The position numbers and the translations under genes were made by a program. A model generated the notes under the pieces. It worked only from the letters and a program-made list of their open reading frames with translations, was not told the DNA's origin and searched no databases. DNA of 64,000 bases, from positions 17,618 through 81,617 of the forward strand of contig NZ_JADKRX010000009.1 of the NCBI RefSeq assembly GCF_015350975.1. The letters run 5' to 3'. This document shows positions 50,824-60,985 of this stretch, piece by piece (positions within the stretch are counted from its first letter, which is position 1; each line of letters starts with the position of its first letter). This DNA is from Curtobacterium sp. VKM Ac-1395 (GTDB lineage Bacteria; Actinomycetota; Actinomycetes; Actinomycetales; Microbacteriaceae).

Positions 50824-52347
50824 TCAGACGGACGCGACCGGCGCGACCACGTACGGGTCCAGCTCGGCGACCTGGCGCTGGAAGACGCGCACCCGCAGGC
50901 GCGTGCCGTCCTCGACGTAGTCGACGGACTCGACCGATCCCGCGTCGTGCAGGTGCGAGACGAGGTCGCCGCGGTCGTACGGCACCACGACGGTGAGCTC
51001 GACGTCCGGCTCGGGCAGGCGGTCCTCGATCGCCTGCAGCAGCTCGGGGATGCCCTCGCCGGTGCGTGCGGAGACGAACACGGCGTCGGGGGCGAGCCCC
51101 ACGAGCACCATGCGCTGCGTGTCGTCGATGAGGTCGGCCTTGTTGAAGGCGACGATCTCCGGGATGTCACGCGCGCCGACGTCACCGATGACCTCGCGCA
51201 CCGTCGCCAGCTGTGCGGCGGGGTCCGGGTGCGACCCGTCGACGACGTGCACGATGACGTCCGCCTCGCCCACCTCCTCGAGCGTGGAACGGAAGGCCTC
51301 GACGAGCTGGTGCGGCAGGTTGCGCACGAAGCCCACGGTGTCGACGAAGGTGAACTCGCGACCCTTGGTGCTCTCGGTCCGGCGGACCGTGGCGTCCAGC
51401 GTCGCGAAGAGCTGGTTCTGCACGAGCACACCGGCGCTCGTCAGGCGGTTCAGCAGCGAGGACTTGCCGGCGTTGGTGTAGCCGGCGATGGCGACGCTCG
51501 GCACGTCGTTGCGGTGCCGGTCGGCGCGCTTGGCCTCGCGTGCCGGGGCGAAGCCGGCGATCTGGCGCCGGAGCTTCGACATCCGTGTGTGGATGCGACG
51601 ACGGTCGAGCTCGATCTTCGTCTCACCAGGGCCACGCGAGCCCATGCCGGCACCGCCGGACACCTGGCCACCGGCCTGGCGGGACATCGACTCGCCCCAG
51701 CCGCGGAGGCGGGGCAGCAGGTACTCGAGCTGCGCGAGTTCGACCTGCGCCTTGCCCTCCCTGGTCTTGGCGTGCTGGCTGAAGATGTCGAGGATCACGG
51801 CCGTGCGGTCGATCACCTTGACCTTCACGACGTCCTCGAGCGCACGGCGCTGCGAGGGCGCCAGCTCGGTGTCGGCGATCACGGTGTCCGCGCCGGTGGC
51901 CTTGACGACCATCGCGAGCTCCTCGGCCTTGCCCTTGCCGAGGTAGGTCGCCGGGTCGGGGTTCGGGCGGCGCTGCAGCAGCCCGTCGAGGACCACGGCA
52001 CCCGCGGTCTCGGCGAGGGCGGACAGCTCCCGCATGGAGTTCTCGGCGTCGGCGGCGTCGCCCTGGGCGTACACGCCGATCAGGACGACCTGTTCGAGCC
52101 GGAGCTGCCGGTACTCGACCTCGGTGACGTCCTCGAGTTCGGTGGAGAGGCCCGCGACGCGACGCAGCGCTGCGCGGTCCTCACGGTCGTACTGGTCGCC
52201 GTCGCCGGACCAGCCGGTGTCGTCGACCGATCGGGTCTGGATGGCCTGCGCCGGGGCGAAGATGGACGAGCTGGCTCGCGAGTCGGCGTTGCGCAGCACG
52301 CGCTCGACGACGCCGTCGCCTTCAGCTTGGTTGTTGGGTTCCGTCAT
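50824..52347 (-). CDS. hflX: GTPase HflX
   Basis: A 507-residue ribosome-splitting GTPase. The N-terminal domain includes YLGKGKAEELA and the glycine-rich SRQAGGQVSGGAGMGSRGPG before the coiled HTRMSKLRRQ; the G domain has GYTNAGKSSLLNRLT, VDTVGFVRNLP and FNKADL. An N-terminal region of about 60 residues is less conserved. ATG 52347 preferred; GTG three codons upstream possible. Often induced by heat or antibiotics in actinobacteria. Confidence 0.94.
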   Translation of the reverse strand: MTEPNNQAEGDGVVERVLRNADSRASSSIFAPAQAIQTRSVDDTGWSGDGDQYDREDRAALRRVAGLSTELEDVTEVEYRQLRLEQVVLIGVYAQGDAADAENSMRELSALAETAGAVVLDGLLQRRPNPDPATYLGKGKAEELAMVVKATGADTVIADTELAPSQRRALEDVVKVKVIDRTAVILDIFSQHAKTREGKAQVELAQLEYLLPRLRGWGESMSRQAGGQVSGGAGMGSRGPGETKIELDRRRIHTRMSKLRRQIAGFAPAREAKRADRHRNDVPSVAIAGYTNAGKSSLLNRLTSAGVLVQNQLFATLDATVRRTESTKGREFTFVDTVGFVRNLPHQLVEAFRSTLEEVGEADVIVHVVDGSHPDPAAQLATVREVIGDVGARDIPEIVAFNKADLIDDTQRMVLVGLAPDAVFVSARTGEGIPELLQAIEDRLPEPDVELTVVVPYDRGDLVSHLHDAGSVESVDYVEDGTRLRVRVFQRQVAELDPYVVAPVASV

Positions 52348-52408
52348 GCTGTCCACAGGGTACCTCCGGCGCCCTCAGGACACACGGGGTTCCCGGTACG
52401 GTTCTTCC

Positions 52409-53023
52409 ATGGCGAACGACCACTACTTCTCGGCCACCCCGGAGAGCCAGGCGCGACCGCGGCAGATCGAGGTCACCCTGGCGGGGCGTTCGCTGTCGCT
52501 GACCACCGCTGCCGGTGTCTTCAGCCCCGACGGGCTCGACCGTGGCACCCGGGTGCTGCTGAACGCGGTGCCGGCTCCTGCCGCCGACGGGGCTCTGCTC
52601 GACGTCGGCTGCGGGTGGGGGCCGCTCGCGATCACGATGGCGCTGCGTTCCCCGGACACGCAGGTGTGGGGCGTCGACGTCAACGAGCGGGTGCTGGACC
52701 TGGCGCGGCAGAACGCCGCGACGGCCGGGGCTGCGAACGTGTCGATCGCGCTGCCGTCCGAGGTTCCGGCTGACCTGCGCTTCCGCACGATCTGGTCGAA
52801 CCCCCCGATCCGTGTGGGCAAGGACGAACTCCACGCGATCCTGCTGACCTGGCTCCCCCGGCTCGAGGTCGCGGGCGACGCCTGGCTCGTCGTCTCGAAG
52901 GACCTCGGCGGGGACTCGCTGCAGAAGTGGCTGGGCGAGGCACTCGGTGCGTCGTACGCGGTCACCCGTGCGACGACGGACAAGGGGTTCCGCGTGCTGC
53001 GGGTGCGGCGCACGGCGGAGTAG
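52409..53023 (+). CDS. Class I SAM-dependent methyltransferase, RsmC/RlmG-like small domain type
   Basis: A 204-residue methyltransferase. HYFSATPESQARPRQIEVTL is the start typical of the single-domain RsmC-like family; GALLDVGCGWGPLAITMAL is motif I, WGVDVNERVLDLA motif II and IWSNPPIRVGKDEL contains the NPPxR/H signature of N2-guanine modifiers. Probably an rRNA guanine methyltransferase. Divergent from hflX. Confidence 0.85.
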   Translation: MANDHYFSATPESQARPRQIEVTLAGRSLSLTTAAGVFSPDGLDRGTRVLLNAVPAPAADGALLDVGCGWGPLAITMALRSPDTQVWGVDVNERVLDLARQNAATAGAANVSIALPSEVPADLRFRTIWSNPPIRVGKDELHAILLTWLPRLEVAGDAWLVVSKDLGGDSLQKWLGEALGASYAVTRATTDKGFRVLRVRRTAE

Positions 53024-53392
53024 GGCGGCGGCGGGGCGCGTCGCTGCGGGGGCGCACGCGCCCGCGCGCGGTCGTTGCCTCCACCCGCACAGTGCGTGTT
53101 CGCTCAGCCGGCGCGAGGTCGTGCACCCCGTGCGCCGCGACGACCCCGCACCGAGTGCGGAACCGCGCACCACGCGGACCGGCCGGGAGGCGCGGCGAGC
53201 GTCACCGACGTCGGCCAGCCGGGGCGAGCCTCCCGGCAGGAGACCGCACCGTGCGTGACACGTCAGCCGGTGAGGGCGTGCGCACCCCGTGCGCGATCGC
53301 ATCCTCGCACCGGGTGCGGAACGGCGCACCGCGCGGACCAGCCTGCACCGTGCGCGACCGGGAGCGCGCTTCGCGCAGCCCAGCGCAGCCCG
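53024..53392. repeat. Gene-free stretch with a 96-bp imperfect direct repeat and GCAC/GTGC hairpins
   Basis: No supportable gene in these 369 bp. The block 53085-53180 recurs at 53244-53339 with equal length and perhaps 75-80 percent identity. Each copy carries several short inverted repeats of GCAC..GTGC type (for example cgcacagtgcg, tgcaccccgtgcg, gcaccgggtgc). Between the copies a stem gccgggagg/cctcccggc (53182-53190 with 53229-53237) belongs to the palindrome family and may terminate both convergent genes. Confidence 0.7.
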
Positions 53393-54283
53393 TCAGACCG
53401 TCAGGTCCCCGGAGAACACGAGTTCAGCGGGCCCGGCCAACGACACGTGCTCGCCGTCCTCCGCTGCGAACATCCGCACGGTGACGACCCCACCGGGGAC
53501 GCGCACGCGCCAGGTGTCCGGCGCCGAGGACCCGGCCCAGTGCCGCGTCGCCAGAGCGGCTGCCACGGCACCGGTACCGCACGACAGCGTCTCGCCGCTG
53601 CCCCGCTCGTGCACGCGCATCGTGATCTGCCCGATGCCGTCCTGCACCAGGGGCTCGCCCGGCAGCACGAACTCGACGTTCGCCCCGGCGGCCGGCGCGG
53701 GGTCGAGCACGGGGATGAAGGTCAGGTCGAGGTCGGCGAGTTCGTCCTCGGTCGCCAGGGCCACGACCACGTGCGGGTTGCCGACGTCGATGCCGAGGCC
53801 GGGTCGGGCCTGGTCGAGGTCCTTCGCGCGCACGAGCACGTCGTCCGCGCCGCCGCCCTCGATCCCCAGGCCCCATCGCCCGAGGTCCGCCGCGAACCCG
53901 TTCGCCTGTCGCTGGATGTCGACGATGCCCTTGCGGCTGCCGACGGAGAGCGTCTCCCCGGGTTCGAGGTCGACGAGCCCCGACTCGGTCAGGTACCGCG
54001 CGAACACCCGGATGCCGTTGCCGCACATCTCCGCGACCGTGCCGTCGGCGTTGTGGTAGTCCATGAACCAGGTGGCCGAGGGGTCCTCGGCCACGAGCTC
54101 GCGGCCCTCCGGGATGGCGTCCGAGCGCACGGCCCGGATGACGCCGTCCGCGCCCACGCCGAAGCGTCGGTCGGCGATCGCGCGGATGCGGTCCGGGGTC
54201 AGGTCGACCGTCGCGTCGGGGTCGGCGAACAGGACGAAGTCGTTGCCGGTCCCCTGGCCCTTGGTGAAGTGCAGCTCGGTCAC
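53393..54283 (-). CDS. dapF: Diaminopimelate epimerase
   Basis: A 296-residue cofactor-free racemase for LL- to meso-diaminopimelate (lysine and wall synthesis). Both catalytic Cys motifs are present: [16 protein letters not shown] and [27 protein letters not shown] begins the fold. GTG overlaps the miaA stop (GTGA), coupling tRNA and wall genes as usual in Microbacteriaceae. Confidence 0.96.
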   Translation of the reverse strand: MTELHFTKGQGTGNDFVLFADPDATVDLTPDRIRAIADRRFGVGADGVIRAVRSDAIPEGRELVAEDPSATWFMDYHNADGTVAEMCGNGIRVFARYLTESGLVDLEPGETLSVGSRKGIVDIQRQANGFAADLGRWGLGIEGGGADDVLVRAKDLDQARPGLGIDVGNPHVVVALATEDELADLDLTFIPVLDPAPAAGANVEFVLPGEPLVQDGIGQITMRVHERGSGETLSCGTGAVAAALATRHWAGSSAPDTWRVRVPGGVVTVRMFAAEDGEHVSLAGPAELVFSGDLTV

Positions 54284-55218
54284 GGCACGATCCTACGGGC
54301 CACCGCCGTCAGGCCGTCGCGGTCCGCTCCGGTGACGTCGAGTTCCTCGGCCTCGGCGTACCGGCGGAACCAGGACACCTGTCGTCGCGCGTACTTCCTG
54401 GTCGCGATGCCGGTGGCCTCCACCGCGTCCTCGACGCTCGCGTCCCCGCGCAGGACGTCGAGCGCCTGCGCGTAGCCGATCGCCGCCCGCGCGGTCCGAC
54501 CCTGCTCCAGCCCCCGGTCGCGGAGCCCGGCGACCTCGTCGACCAGGCCGTCCCGGAACATCCGGGCGGCGCGCTCGTGGAGCGCGGCGACGAGCTGCTC
54601 GCGGTCACGGCGCAGGTGCAGCACCCGAGCCGGACGCCAGGCGCGGGGCGCGGACGGGAGGCTCGTGGTCACGCGGTCTGACCGGCTCGCGATCTCGACG
54701 GCGCGGATGAGTCGCCGTGGGTTGCGGGCGTCGATGGTCGCCGCCGCCGCCGGGTCGAGGTCCCGGAGCCGGGCCAGCAGCGGGGCCGGCCCGTGGTCCT
54801 CGTGCTCCTGCTCGAGCGCCCTGCGGAGCGCCGGGTCGGTGCCCGGGAAGTCGAGGTCGTGGAGCACCGAGGACACGTACAGGCCGCTGCCGCCGACGAG
54901 CACCGCGACGCCGCCGTCCTCGAGCACGCGGTCGATCGTCGCGCGGGCGTCGCGCTGGTACGCGGCGACGCTGGCCTCGTCCGTGACGTCGAGCACGTCG
55001 AGCTGGTGGTGCGGGATGCCGTGCCGCTCGGGCTCGGGCACCTTCGCGGTGCCGATGTCCATCCCCCGGTAGAACTGCATCGCGTCGGCGTTGACGATCT
55101 CGGCCGTGCGGCCCTGCTCGCGGTGCCGGTCGGCGATCGCGATCGCGAGGTCGGACTTGCCCGTCCCGGTGGCCCCGACGACCGCGATCAGCCGCCCGGA
55201 GGCCTCAGCGCCCGACAC
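54280..55218 (-). CDS. miaA: tRNA dimethylallyltransferase
   Basis: A 312-residue enzyme adding an isopentenyl group to A37. P-loop [13 protein letters not shown], the [17 protein letters not shown] segment, and [11 protein letters not shown] are conserved. GTG 55218 overlaps miaB by 14 nt. Codons for [11 protein letters not shown] (54652-54668) contain ggacgggaggctcgtgg, the exact left arm of the 34352 palindrome, so a half-element lies inside this coding sequence. Confidence 0.94.
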   Translation of the reverse strand: MSGAEASGRLIAVVGATGTGKSDLAIAIADRHREQGRTAEIVNADAMQFYRGMDIGTAKVPEPERHGIPHHQLDVLDVTDEASVAAYQRDARATIDRVLEDGGVAVLVGGSGLYVSSVLHDLDFPGTDPALRRALEQEHEDHGPAPLLARLRDLDPAAAATIDARNPRRLIRAVEIASRSDRVTTSLPSAPRAWRPARVLHLRRDREQLVAALHERAARMFRDGLVDEVAGLRDRGLEQGRTARAAIGYAQALDVLRGDASVEDAVEATGIATRKYARRQVSWFRRYAEAEELDVTGADRDGLTAVARRIVP

Positions 55219-56698
55219 GGAGCGACGGCAGGCCCAGCGACACGGGCTTCGGACCGCTGCCGGCAGCCGCGGGCGTGGGGACGCCGCAGGACTCGGCCGC
55301 GGCACGGTCCCAGGCCTCGCCGGCACGGGTTCGACGGATGCGCAAGGGGGCGGCACCGTCGGCGATGAGGAAGTGCGGTGCCGACCGGGTGACCTCCACG
55401 GTGACGACGTCGCCCGGTCGGGGGACGTCGGAACCGGCCGGGACGGCGAAGTGCACCAGGCGGGAGTCCTCGGCGCGGCCGGAGAGCCGGTGGGTGGCCT
55501 CATCCTTCTTGCCCTCCCCCGTCGCGACCAGGACCTCGAGGGTACGGCCGACCTGCTTCGCGTTCTCCTCGGCGGTGATCCGCTCCTGCAGCGCCACGAG
55601 TCGCTCGTAGCGCGCCTGGACGATCTCCTTCGGCAGCTGGTCGTCCATCGTCGCCGCGGGCGTGCCGGGGCGGATGGAGTACTGGAACGTGAAGGCGGTC
55701 GCGAACCGGGCGGCTTCGACGACCCGGAGCGTGTCCTCGAAGTCCGCCTCGGTCTCGCCGGGGAAGCCGACGATGATGTCGGTGGAGATCGCGGCGTGCG
55801 GCATCGCCAGGCGTACCCGGTCGAGGATCCCGAGGAACCGCTCGCTGCGGTAGCTGCGCCGCATGGCCTTGAGGACCCGGTCGGACCCGGACTGCAGCGG
55901 CATGTGGAGCTGCGGCATGACGTTCGGCGTCTCGGCCATCGCGTCGATGACGTCGTCGGTGAACGCCGCCGGGTGCGGGCTCGTGAAGCGCACGCGTTCG
56001 AGGCCCTCGATCTGCCCCGTCGCGCGCAGCAGCTTGCTGAACGCCTGACGGTCGCCGAACTCGACCCCGTAGGAGTTCACGTTCTGCCCGAGCAGCGTGA
56101 CCTCGATCGCGCCGTCGTCGACGAGTGCCTGGACCTCGGCGAGGACGTCCCCGGGCCGACGGTCCTTCTCCTTGCCGCGGAGCGACGGCACGATGCAGAA
56201 CGTGCAGGTGTTGTTGCACCCGACCGAGATCGACACCCAGCCGCTGTGCGTCGACTCGCGCTTGGTCGGCAGGGTCGACGGGAAGACGTCGAGCGACTCG
56301 AGGATCTCGAGCTGCGCCTCGCCGTTGTGTCGCGCCCGCTCGAGCAGGGTCGGCAGGGACCCCATGTTGTGCGTGCCGAAGACGACGTCCACCCACGGGG
56401 CCTTCTCGAGGATGACGGCCTTGTCCTTCTGCGCCAGACACCCGCCGACCGCGATCTGCATGCCGGGGTGCTCGCGCTTGATGCCGGCGAGGAGCCCGAG
56501 GTTGCCGTAGAGCCGCTTGTCGGCGTTCTCGCGCACCGCGCAGGTGTTGATCACGACGACGTCGGCCTGCTCGCCGTCAGCTGCGACGTAGCCGGAGGCC
56601 TGCAGTGACCCGCTGAGCCGTTCCGAGTCGTGCACGTTCATCTGGCACCCGTAGGTGCGGACTTCGTAGGTGCGGGGGCGCGCTGCAACGGGGGCCAT
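55205..56698 (-). CDS. miaB: tRNA-2-methylthio-N6-isopentenyladenosine synthase
   Basis: A 497-residue radical-SAM methylthiotransferase acting after MiaA. The three N-terminal Cys ([29 protein letters not shown]) bind the auxiliary cluster; [16 protein letters not shown] is the radical SAM CxxxCxxC motif; the C-terminal TRAM domain spans about 395-465. ATG 56698 is preferred; an in-frame ATG 12 codons upstream sits in the mirrored arm of an inverted repeat. Confidence 0.94.
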   Translation of the reverse strand: MAPVAARPRTYEVRTYGCQMNVHDSERLSGSLQASGYVAADGEQADVVVINTCAVRENADKRLYGNLGLLAGIKREHPGMQIAVGGCLAQKDKAVILEKAPWVDVVFGTHNMGSLPTLLERARHNGEAQLEILESLDVFPSTLPTKRESTHSGWVSISVGCNNTCTFCIVPSLRGKEKDRRPGDVLAEVQALVDDGAIEVTLLGQNVNSYGVEFGDRQAFSKLLRATGQIEGLERVRFTSPHPAAFTDDVIDAMAETPNVMPQLHMPLQSGSDRVLKAMRRSYRSERFLGILDRVRLAMPHAAISTDIIVGFPGETEADFEDTLRVVEAARFATAFTFQYSIRPGTPAATMDDQLPKEIVQARYERLVALQERITAEENAKQVGRTLEVLVATGEGKKDEATHRLSGRAEDSRLVHFAVPAGSDVPRPGDVVTVEVTRSAPHFLIADGAAPLRIRRTRAGEAWDRAAAESCGVPTPAAAGSGPKPVSLGLPSLRVGR

Positions 56699-56743
56699 GG
56701 TCGTCCCAGTGTAAATCGCAGGGCACGCGACCATGGCCCCCGT
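56688..56743. promoter_or_regulatory. 16-bp inverted repeat spanning the miaB start codon
   Basis: acgggggccatggtcg (56688-56703) and its exact complement (56728-56743) enclose 24 nt. The miaB ATG lies in one arm; the other arm directly follows the recX stop. RNA reading through from recX could fold and hide the miaB start, or the stem may act as recX terminator. Confidence 0.75.
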
Positions 56744-56749
56744 TCGTCG

Positions 56750-57757
56750 CTACTCGAAGCGCACGGTGCCGCGCGGTCCACCGGGCTTCGGGCCGCCGCC
56801 GTCGAGCGCACGCTCGACCGCGATCCGGACAACGCCGCCGTTGTAGCCCTTGCGCATGAGGAACCCGGAGAGCCGTCGCTCGGCCGTGGCGCGGTCGAGT
56901 CCCCGGAGCTGACCGACACGCTTCTGTGCGAGTTCGATCGCCCGGACGAACTCGTCGTCCTCGTCGTCCGCGGCGGCGTCGAGAGCCGCGTCGATCGCCT
57001 CGGCGCCGATGCCACGGCGGCGCAGCTCTGCGACGACACCCTGGCGGCCGAGGCCTTTGCGGTCGTGCAACCGGTCCACCAGGTCGGTGGCCAGCGCGAC
57101 GTCGTCGAGCAGCCCCACCCGGGTGAGGCGTTCGATCTCGTGCTCGACCACGTCGGGCTCGAGGTCGTTGCCCGTGAGCATCGTCCGGAGCTCGGACTCG
57201 CTCACGCCCTTGCGCCCGAGGGCTCGCATGCTGAGCCGTTCCGCGTCGGCACGCTGCTCGTCGAGTGGACGTGGCGCGTCAGCGGGGTCGATCTCCTCAC
57301 CCCCGGTGATCGAGAAGACCGAGGCAGTGGTCGCGTCGGCGCCGTCGTCGTCGTACCCGGACTGCTCCGCCCGTGCGCTGCGACCGGTCCCGTCACCGAC
57401 GACCGGCGACACCCACGCGGCCTGGCCACGGGGCCCGCCGATCGGGACGGGGCTGTCCGCGTCGGCCTCCATGCCGCGGTCGTCGTCGTGGTGGTGGTCG
57501 GCGTCGTCCGCGGGCGGTCCCGCGGAGTCGTTGCCGGTGATGTCGGCGACCGGAGCGATCCGGGACGAGGACGACGAGGGGCGGGACGGCGCAGACGACG
57601 GACGCGAGGACTCCGACGGTCCGGATGACTCCGACGACGCCGGAGTGGATGCCGCATCGTCCTCGGGCCCGGACGCCGCCGCACGACGACGGGACCTCGC
57701 ACCGAACAGGTCAGTGACCGGTGCGAGGTCCGCGTCGTCGTCGTTGCGGCTGGTCAC
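56750..57757 (-). CDS. recX: Regulatory protein RecX with long acidic N-terminal extension
   Basis: A 335-residue RecA modulator. Only the last about 165 residues form the RecX fold of helical triplets ([57 protein letters not shown]). The first 165 residues are Ser/Pro/Asp-rich and disordered, with a HHHDDDR cluster. GTG overlaps the recA stop (GTGA), so expression tracks recA. Confidence 0.92.
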   Translation of the reverse strand: MTSRNDDDADLAPVTDLFGARSRRRAAASGPEDDAASTPASSESSGPSESSRPSSAPSRPSSSSSRIAPVADITGNDSAGPPADDADHHHDDDRGMEADADSPVPIGGPRGQAAWVSPVVGDGTGRSARAEQSGYDDDGADATTASVFSITGGEEIDPADAPRPLDEQRADAERLSMRALGRKGVSESELRTMLTGNDLEPDVVEHEIERLTRVGLLDDVALATDLVDRLHDRKGLGRQGVVAELRRRGIGAEAIDAALDAAADDEDDEFVRAIELAQKRVGQLRGLDRATAERRLSGFLMRKGYNGGVVRIAVERALDGGGPKPGGPRGTVRFE

Positions 57758-58818
57758 GCGCCCTTGCGCGCGAGCTTGGGCTCGATGGACTCGACCGGAG
57801 CGGCGTCGGCGGCGGGCTTGGCCCCACCGATGCCCAGCTTGGCGAGGATCTTGCCCTCGATGTCAGCGGCGATCTCGGGGTTCTGGATCAGGAAGGAGCG
57901 GGAGTTCTCCTTGCCCTGCCCGAGCTGGTCGCCGTCGTAGGTGTACCAGGCACCCGACTTCTTGACGATGTTGTGGTCGACACCGAAGTCGAGCAGCGAG
58001 CCCTCTCGCGAGATGCCTGTGCCGTACAGGATGTCGAACTCGGCCTGCTTGAAGGGCGGCGCCATCTTGTTCTTGACGACCTTGACGCGCGTGCGGTTGC
58101 CGACGGCGTCCGTGCCGCTCTTCAGGGTCTCGATGCGACGGATGTCCAGACGGACCGACGCGTAGAACTTGAGCGCCTTGCCGCCGGAGGTGGTCTCGGG
58201 GGAACCGAAGAACACACCGATCTTCTCGCGCAGCTGGTTGATGAAGATCATCGTGGTCTGCGTCTGGTTGAGTCCACCGGCGAGCTTGCGGAGCGCCTGT
58301 GACATGAGGCGGGCCTGCAGACCGACGTGGGAGTCACCCATCTCGCCCTCGATCTCGGCGCGGGGCACGAGCGCGGCGACGGAGTCGATGACGATCAGGT
58401 CGATGGACCCCGAGCGGACGAGCATGTCCGCGATCTCGAGGGCCTGCTCGGCGGTGTCCGGCTGCGACACCAGGAGGGCGTCGATGTCGACGCCGAGGGC
58501 CTTGGCGTACTCGGGGTCGAGCGCGTGCTCTGCGTCGATGAAGGCCGCGATGCCACCGTTGCGCTGGGCGTTCGCGATGGCGTGGATCGTGAGCGTGGTC
58601 TTGCCGGAGGACTCCGGGCCGTAGATCTCGATGATGCGGCCACGCGGCAGCCCACCGATCCCCAGCGCGACATCCAGCGCGACGGAACCGGTCGGGATGG
58701 TGGCGACCGGGGCGCGCTCGTCCGAGCCGAGGCGCATGACAGCACCCTTGCCGAACTGCCGGTCGATCTGCGCGAGTGCGGTCTCGAGGGACTTCTCGCG
58801 GTCTGCGGGTGATGGCAT
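57754..58818 (-). CDS. recA: Recombinase RecA
   Basis: A 354-residue recombinase and LexA coprotease. [20 protein letters not shown] is the Walker [16 protein letters not shown]alker [23 protein letters not shown] covers L2. The C-terminus is short and ends in [12 protein letters not shown] with AAGGA 9 nt upstream. Two LexA boxes about 210-250 bp upstream indicate SOS control. Confidence 0.97.
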   Translation of the reverse strand: MPSPADREKSLETALAQIDRQFGKGAVMRLGSDERAPVATIPTGSVALDVALGIGGLPRGRIIEIYGPESSGKTTLTIHAIANAQRNGGIAAFIDAEHALDPEYAKALGVDIDALLVSQPDTAEQALEIADMLVRSGSIDLIVIDSVAALVPRAEIEGEMGDSHVGLQARLMSQALRKLAGGLNQTQTTMIFINQLREKIGVFFGSPETTSGGKALKFYASVRLDIRRIETLKSGTDAVGNRTRVKVVKNKMAPPFKQAEFDILYGTGISREGSLLDFGVDHNIVKKSGAWYTYDGDQLGQGKENSRSFLIQNPEIAADIEGKILAKLGIGGAKPAADAAPVESIEPKLARKGA

Positions 58819-59027
58819 GGTGGTGGTCCTTCTGCTCGGTGTCTGCCGCCTGTAGGCTGTCCGATCCCCCGCGGCCGATGGTGCAGGGCCAGGGGTTCTC
58901 GGACAAGGCTTCGGGTGTTCCCGATGACTCCGAACCTAGGGCGGGCCACCGACATCACTGCCGGTCACCACGCTGCCTGTGGATGGAATCCGCCGGGTAC
59001 GCCGCTGTGGAGGAAGCTACCACCGGT

Positions 59028-59065
59028 CGAACACGCGTTCGAGCGACACGCCGAACGTGTGTTCG
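59028..59065. promoter_or_regulatory. Two LexA (SOS) boxes upstream of recA
   Basis: cgaacacgcgttcg (59028-59041) and cgaacgtgtgttcg (59052-59065) both match CGAAC-N4-GTTCG exactly; centres are 24 bp apart, about two helix turns. They lie between DUF3046 and recA. The remaining 58819-59027 region must hold the recA promoter, which I could not fix. Confidence 0.9.
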
Positions 59066-59077
59066 GCTGCGACGAGG

Positions 59078-59302
59078 TCAGTTCGGCGGGTCGATCAGGC
59101 CCTTGCCGTGCCGACGGTCGAGTGGGACGTCCTGCGAGTCGCAGAGGGCGTCCCACACCTTGCGGGTGTCGATCCCCGCGGCGATGGCGTCCGCCGCGGA
59201 CCGGCCCCCGAGGTCCTCGAGCACGACGTCCCGCGCGACGACGGCCCCGTAGGCCTCCCCGAACACCTGGTCGACGGCTCGCCAGAACTCACTCACGCGC
59301 AT
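59078..59302 (-). CDS. DUF3046 family small protein
   Basis: A 74-residue protein widespread in actinobacteria directly upstream of recA. MRVSEFWRAVDQVFGEAYG, LGGRSAADAIAAGID and WDALCDSQDVPLDRRHG fit the family start to end. Its end overlaps no regulatory box but the SOS boxes follow 12 bp later. Function unknown. Confidence 0.9.
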   Translation of the reverse strand: MRVSEFWRAVDQVFGEAYGAVVARDVVLEDLGGRSAADAIAAGIDTRKVWDALCDSQDVPLDRRHGKGLIDPPN

Positions 59303-59331
59303 CCGTCAAGGGTAGACCGACCCCCGGACGA

Positions 59332-59367
59332 CGAACGCCCCCGCCGGCGGACCGGCGGGGGCGTTCG
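59332..59367 (-). terminator. Terminator after clgR
   Basis: Perfect 16-bp stem (cgaacgcccccgccgg with its complement) and loop cgga, 16 bp beyond the clgR stop and before the DUF3046 start. Confidence 0.9.
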
Positions 59368-59382
59368 GGAGGGCAGTGCGAC

Positions 59383-59691
59383 TCAGCGCACCGCGAGGTC
59401 GTTGTCGAACTCAGCGACGAGCTCGTCCGGGAGCGTGTCCGGGACGGCGGTCAGGCCCTCCACGACGGCGAGGCGGTCGCCCACCTCGCGCATGATGGTC
59501 GAGATCGGGGTGTCCAGCGCGTCCGCGACGGATGCGAGGATCTCCGAACTGGCTTCCTTCTGTCCGCGCTCGACCTCACTGAGGTACCCGAGTGCGACGC
59601 TGGCCTTGGACGCGACCTGACGGAGGGTCCGGCCCTTCTGCAAGCGGAAGTCCCGCAGGACATCGCCGATTTCCTGACGAACGAGAACCAT
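59383..59691 (-). CDS. clgR: XRE-family regulator ClgR (clp gene activator)
   Basis: A 102-residue helix-turn-helix regulator: IGDVLRDFRLQKGRTLRQVA, then SVALGYLSEVERGQKEASSE and LASVADALDTPISTIM, the ClgR pattern. In actinobacteria it activates clpP/clpC and is itself a Clp substrate; location beside cinA and pgsA is typical. I chose ATG 59691 with AGGAGTTCTC just upstream. The C-terminus ends in AVR rather than the Ala-Ala degron of some homologues. Confidence 0.9.
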   Translation of the reverse strand: MVLVRQEIGDVLRDFRLQKGRTLRQVASKASVALGYLSEVERGQKEASSEILASVADALDTPISTIMREVGDRLAVVEGLTAVPDTLPDELVAEFDNDLAVR

Positions 59692-59750
59692 GAGAACTCC
59701 TCCTCTCTGTCGTCTCCGCGCCCGGCCGATCGGGATGACCGGTTCGGGTT

Positions 59751-59769
59751 CGGCAACTGCGCGTTGCCG
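59751..59769. promoter_or_regulatory. Candidate operator upstream of clgR
   Basis: cggcaac-N5-gttgccg is a perfect 7-bp inverted repeat 60 bp before the clgR start, just downstream of a possible -10 TAGCAT (minus strand, 59778-59783). Binding factor unknown; autoregulation is possible. Confidence 0.5.
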
Positions 59770-59843
59770 GTTGCAGCATGCTAGCCACCTGGGCTGCCGT
59801 CCTGCTGGAGATTGCGTGAGATGTAACCCGGTGGTAACGCGGG

Positions 59844-60344
59844 TCATTCCCCGGTCTCGAGCCGGATGGACAGTCGTGTCAGGAGTTCGGAGACAGCGGC
59901 GTTCCGGATTGCCTCGCGGTCACCGTCGAGGTGCAGCGCGAAGGCCTCGGCACCGTCCTCGGACGCGATCCCGATGAAGACCGTGCCGACGGGCTGGCCG
60001 TCCTGGGGGTCCGGTCCGGCCACGCCCGTGGTGCTGATCCCCCACGTGGCGGGGACGCCGTCGACGGCCAGGGCGCGCCGGACGCCGCTGGCCATCTGCC
60101 GGGCGACCTCCGGGTCCACGGCGCCGTTGGCGGCCAGCAGCTCGGCGGAGATCCCGAGGACCGAGGCCTTGAGCGGTGTCGCGTAGGCCACCACCCCACC
60201 ACGGACGACCGCACTCGCGCCCGGCACGGCGACGAGTTCGGCGACGACGAGCCCGCCCGTGAGCGACTCCGCCACCGCGACCGTCTCACCGCGGACTGTC
60301 AGTTCCGCGACGAGCGACGGCGCGATCCGGACAGCGTCGGTCAC
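59844..60344 (-). CDS. pncC: Nicotinamide-nucleotide amidohydrolase (CinA C-terminal domain, PncC)
   Basis: A 166-residue single-domain CinA_C protein that deamidates NMN. VAVAESLTGGLVVAELVAVPG, VVRGGVVAYAT, GAVDPEVARQMASGVRRAL and WGISTTGVAGPDPQDGQPVG are all present. GTG overlaps the pgsA stop (GTGA). The N-terminal CinA domain of competence-type proteins is absent, as usual for this locus. Confidence 0.94.
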   Translation of the reverse strand: MTDAVRIAPSLVAELTVRGETVAVAESLTGGLVVAELVAVPGASAVVRGGVVAYATPLKASVLGISAELLAANGAVDPEVARQMASGVRRALAVDGVPATWGISTTGVAGPDPQDGQPVGTVFIGIASEDGAEAFALHLDGDREAIRNAAVSELLTRLSIRLETGE

Positions 60345-60985
60345 GCTGCGGTCCGGTTGTGCTTCCACGCCTGGTACAGGTAGTCCAGGCCGCTCACCAC
60401 GGTGGCGATGACCGCTGCCGTCATCAGGATGCCGTTCGTCCAGTGGGCGAAGTCCCCCGCGAAGCCCCACCACGGGAACAGCGCCAGGGTGATCGCCACG
60501 GCCTGCAGGACGGTCTTGATCTTCCCGCCGCGGCTCGCCGGGATCACCCGGTCGGAGAGCACCGCGAAGCGGAAGACGGTGATGCCGATCTCGCGCACCA
60601 TGATCAGCACCGTGACGTACCAGGGCAGTTCGCCGAGGATCGACAGGGCGACGAGCGCGCCGCCGATGAGCACCTTGTCGGCGATCGGGTCGACGAGCTT
60701 GCCGAAGTCCGTGACGAGCCCCTGTCGCCGGGCGATGATGCCGTCGGCGCTGTCGGTGACGATCGCCACGACGAAGACCACGGCCGCCCAGATGCGCACA
60801 CCGGTGTCCTGGCCGCCGTCCGACAGGAGCAGCACGAAGAACAGCGGCGCCATCAGGATCCGGATGACGGTGATGATGTTCGCCACGTTCGCGGTGGACG
60901 CGGGCCCCGGGCCCTTGCGGATCAGTCGTCCGCGCCACGGGAACCGCTTGGTGGTGGTGCCGTCGGAGGCGGTCATCGTGCTCAC
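60341..60985 (-). CDS. pgsA: CDP-diacylglycerol-glycerol-3-phosphate phosphatidyltransferase
   Basis: A 214-residue membrane enzyme making phosphatidylglycerol phosphate. The CDP-alcohol motif [20 protein letters not shown] is complete with the downstream DPIADK aspartates; about five membrane helices follow. GTG overlaps the ftsK stop (GTGA). Confidence 0.94.
   Translation of the reverse strand: MSTMTASDGTTTKRFPWRGRLIRKGPGPASTANVANIITVIRILMAPLFFVLLLSDGGQDTGVRIWAAVVFVVAIVTDSADGIIARRQGLVTDFGKLVDPIADKVLIGGALVALSILGELPWYVTVLIMVREIGITVFRFAVLSDRVIPASRGGKIKTVLQAVAITLALFPWWGFAGDFAHWTNGILMTAAVIATVVSGLDYLYQAWKHNRTAA

Noticed and set aside
58819..59027. A specific recA promoter
   Set aside because: Several partial -10 and -35 look-alikes exist (for example TTGTCC), none with convincing spacing.
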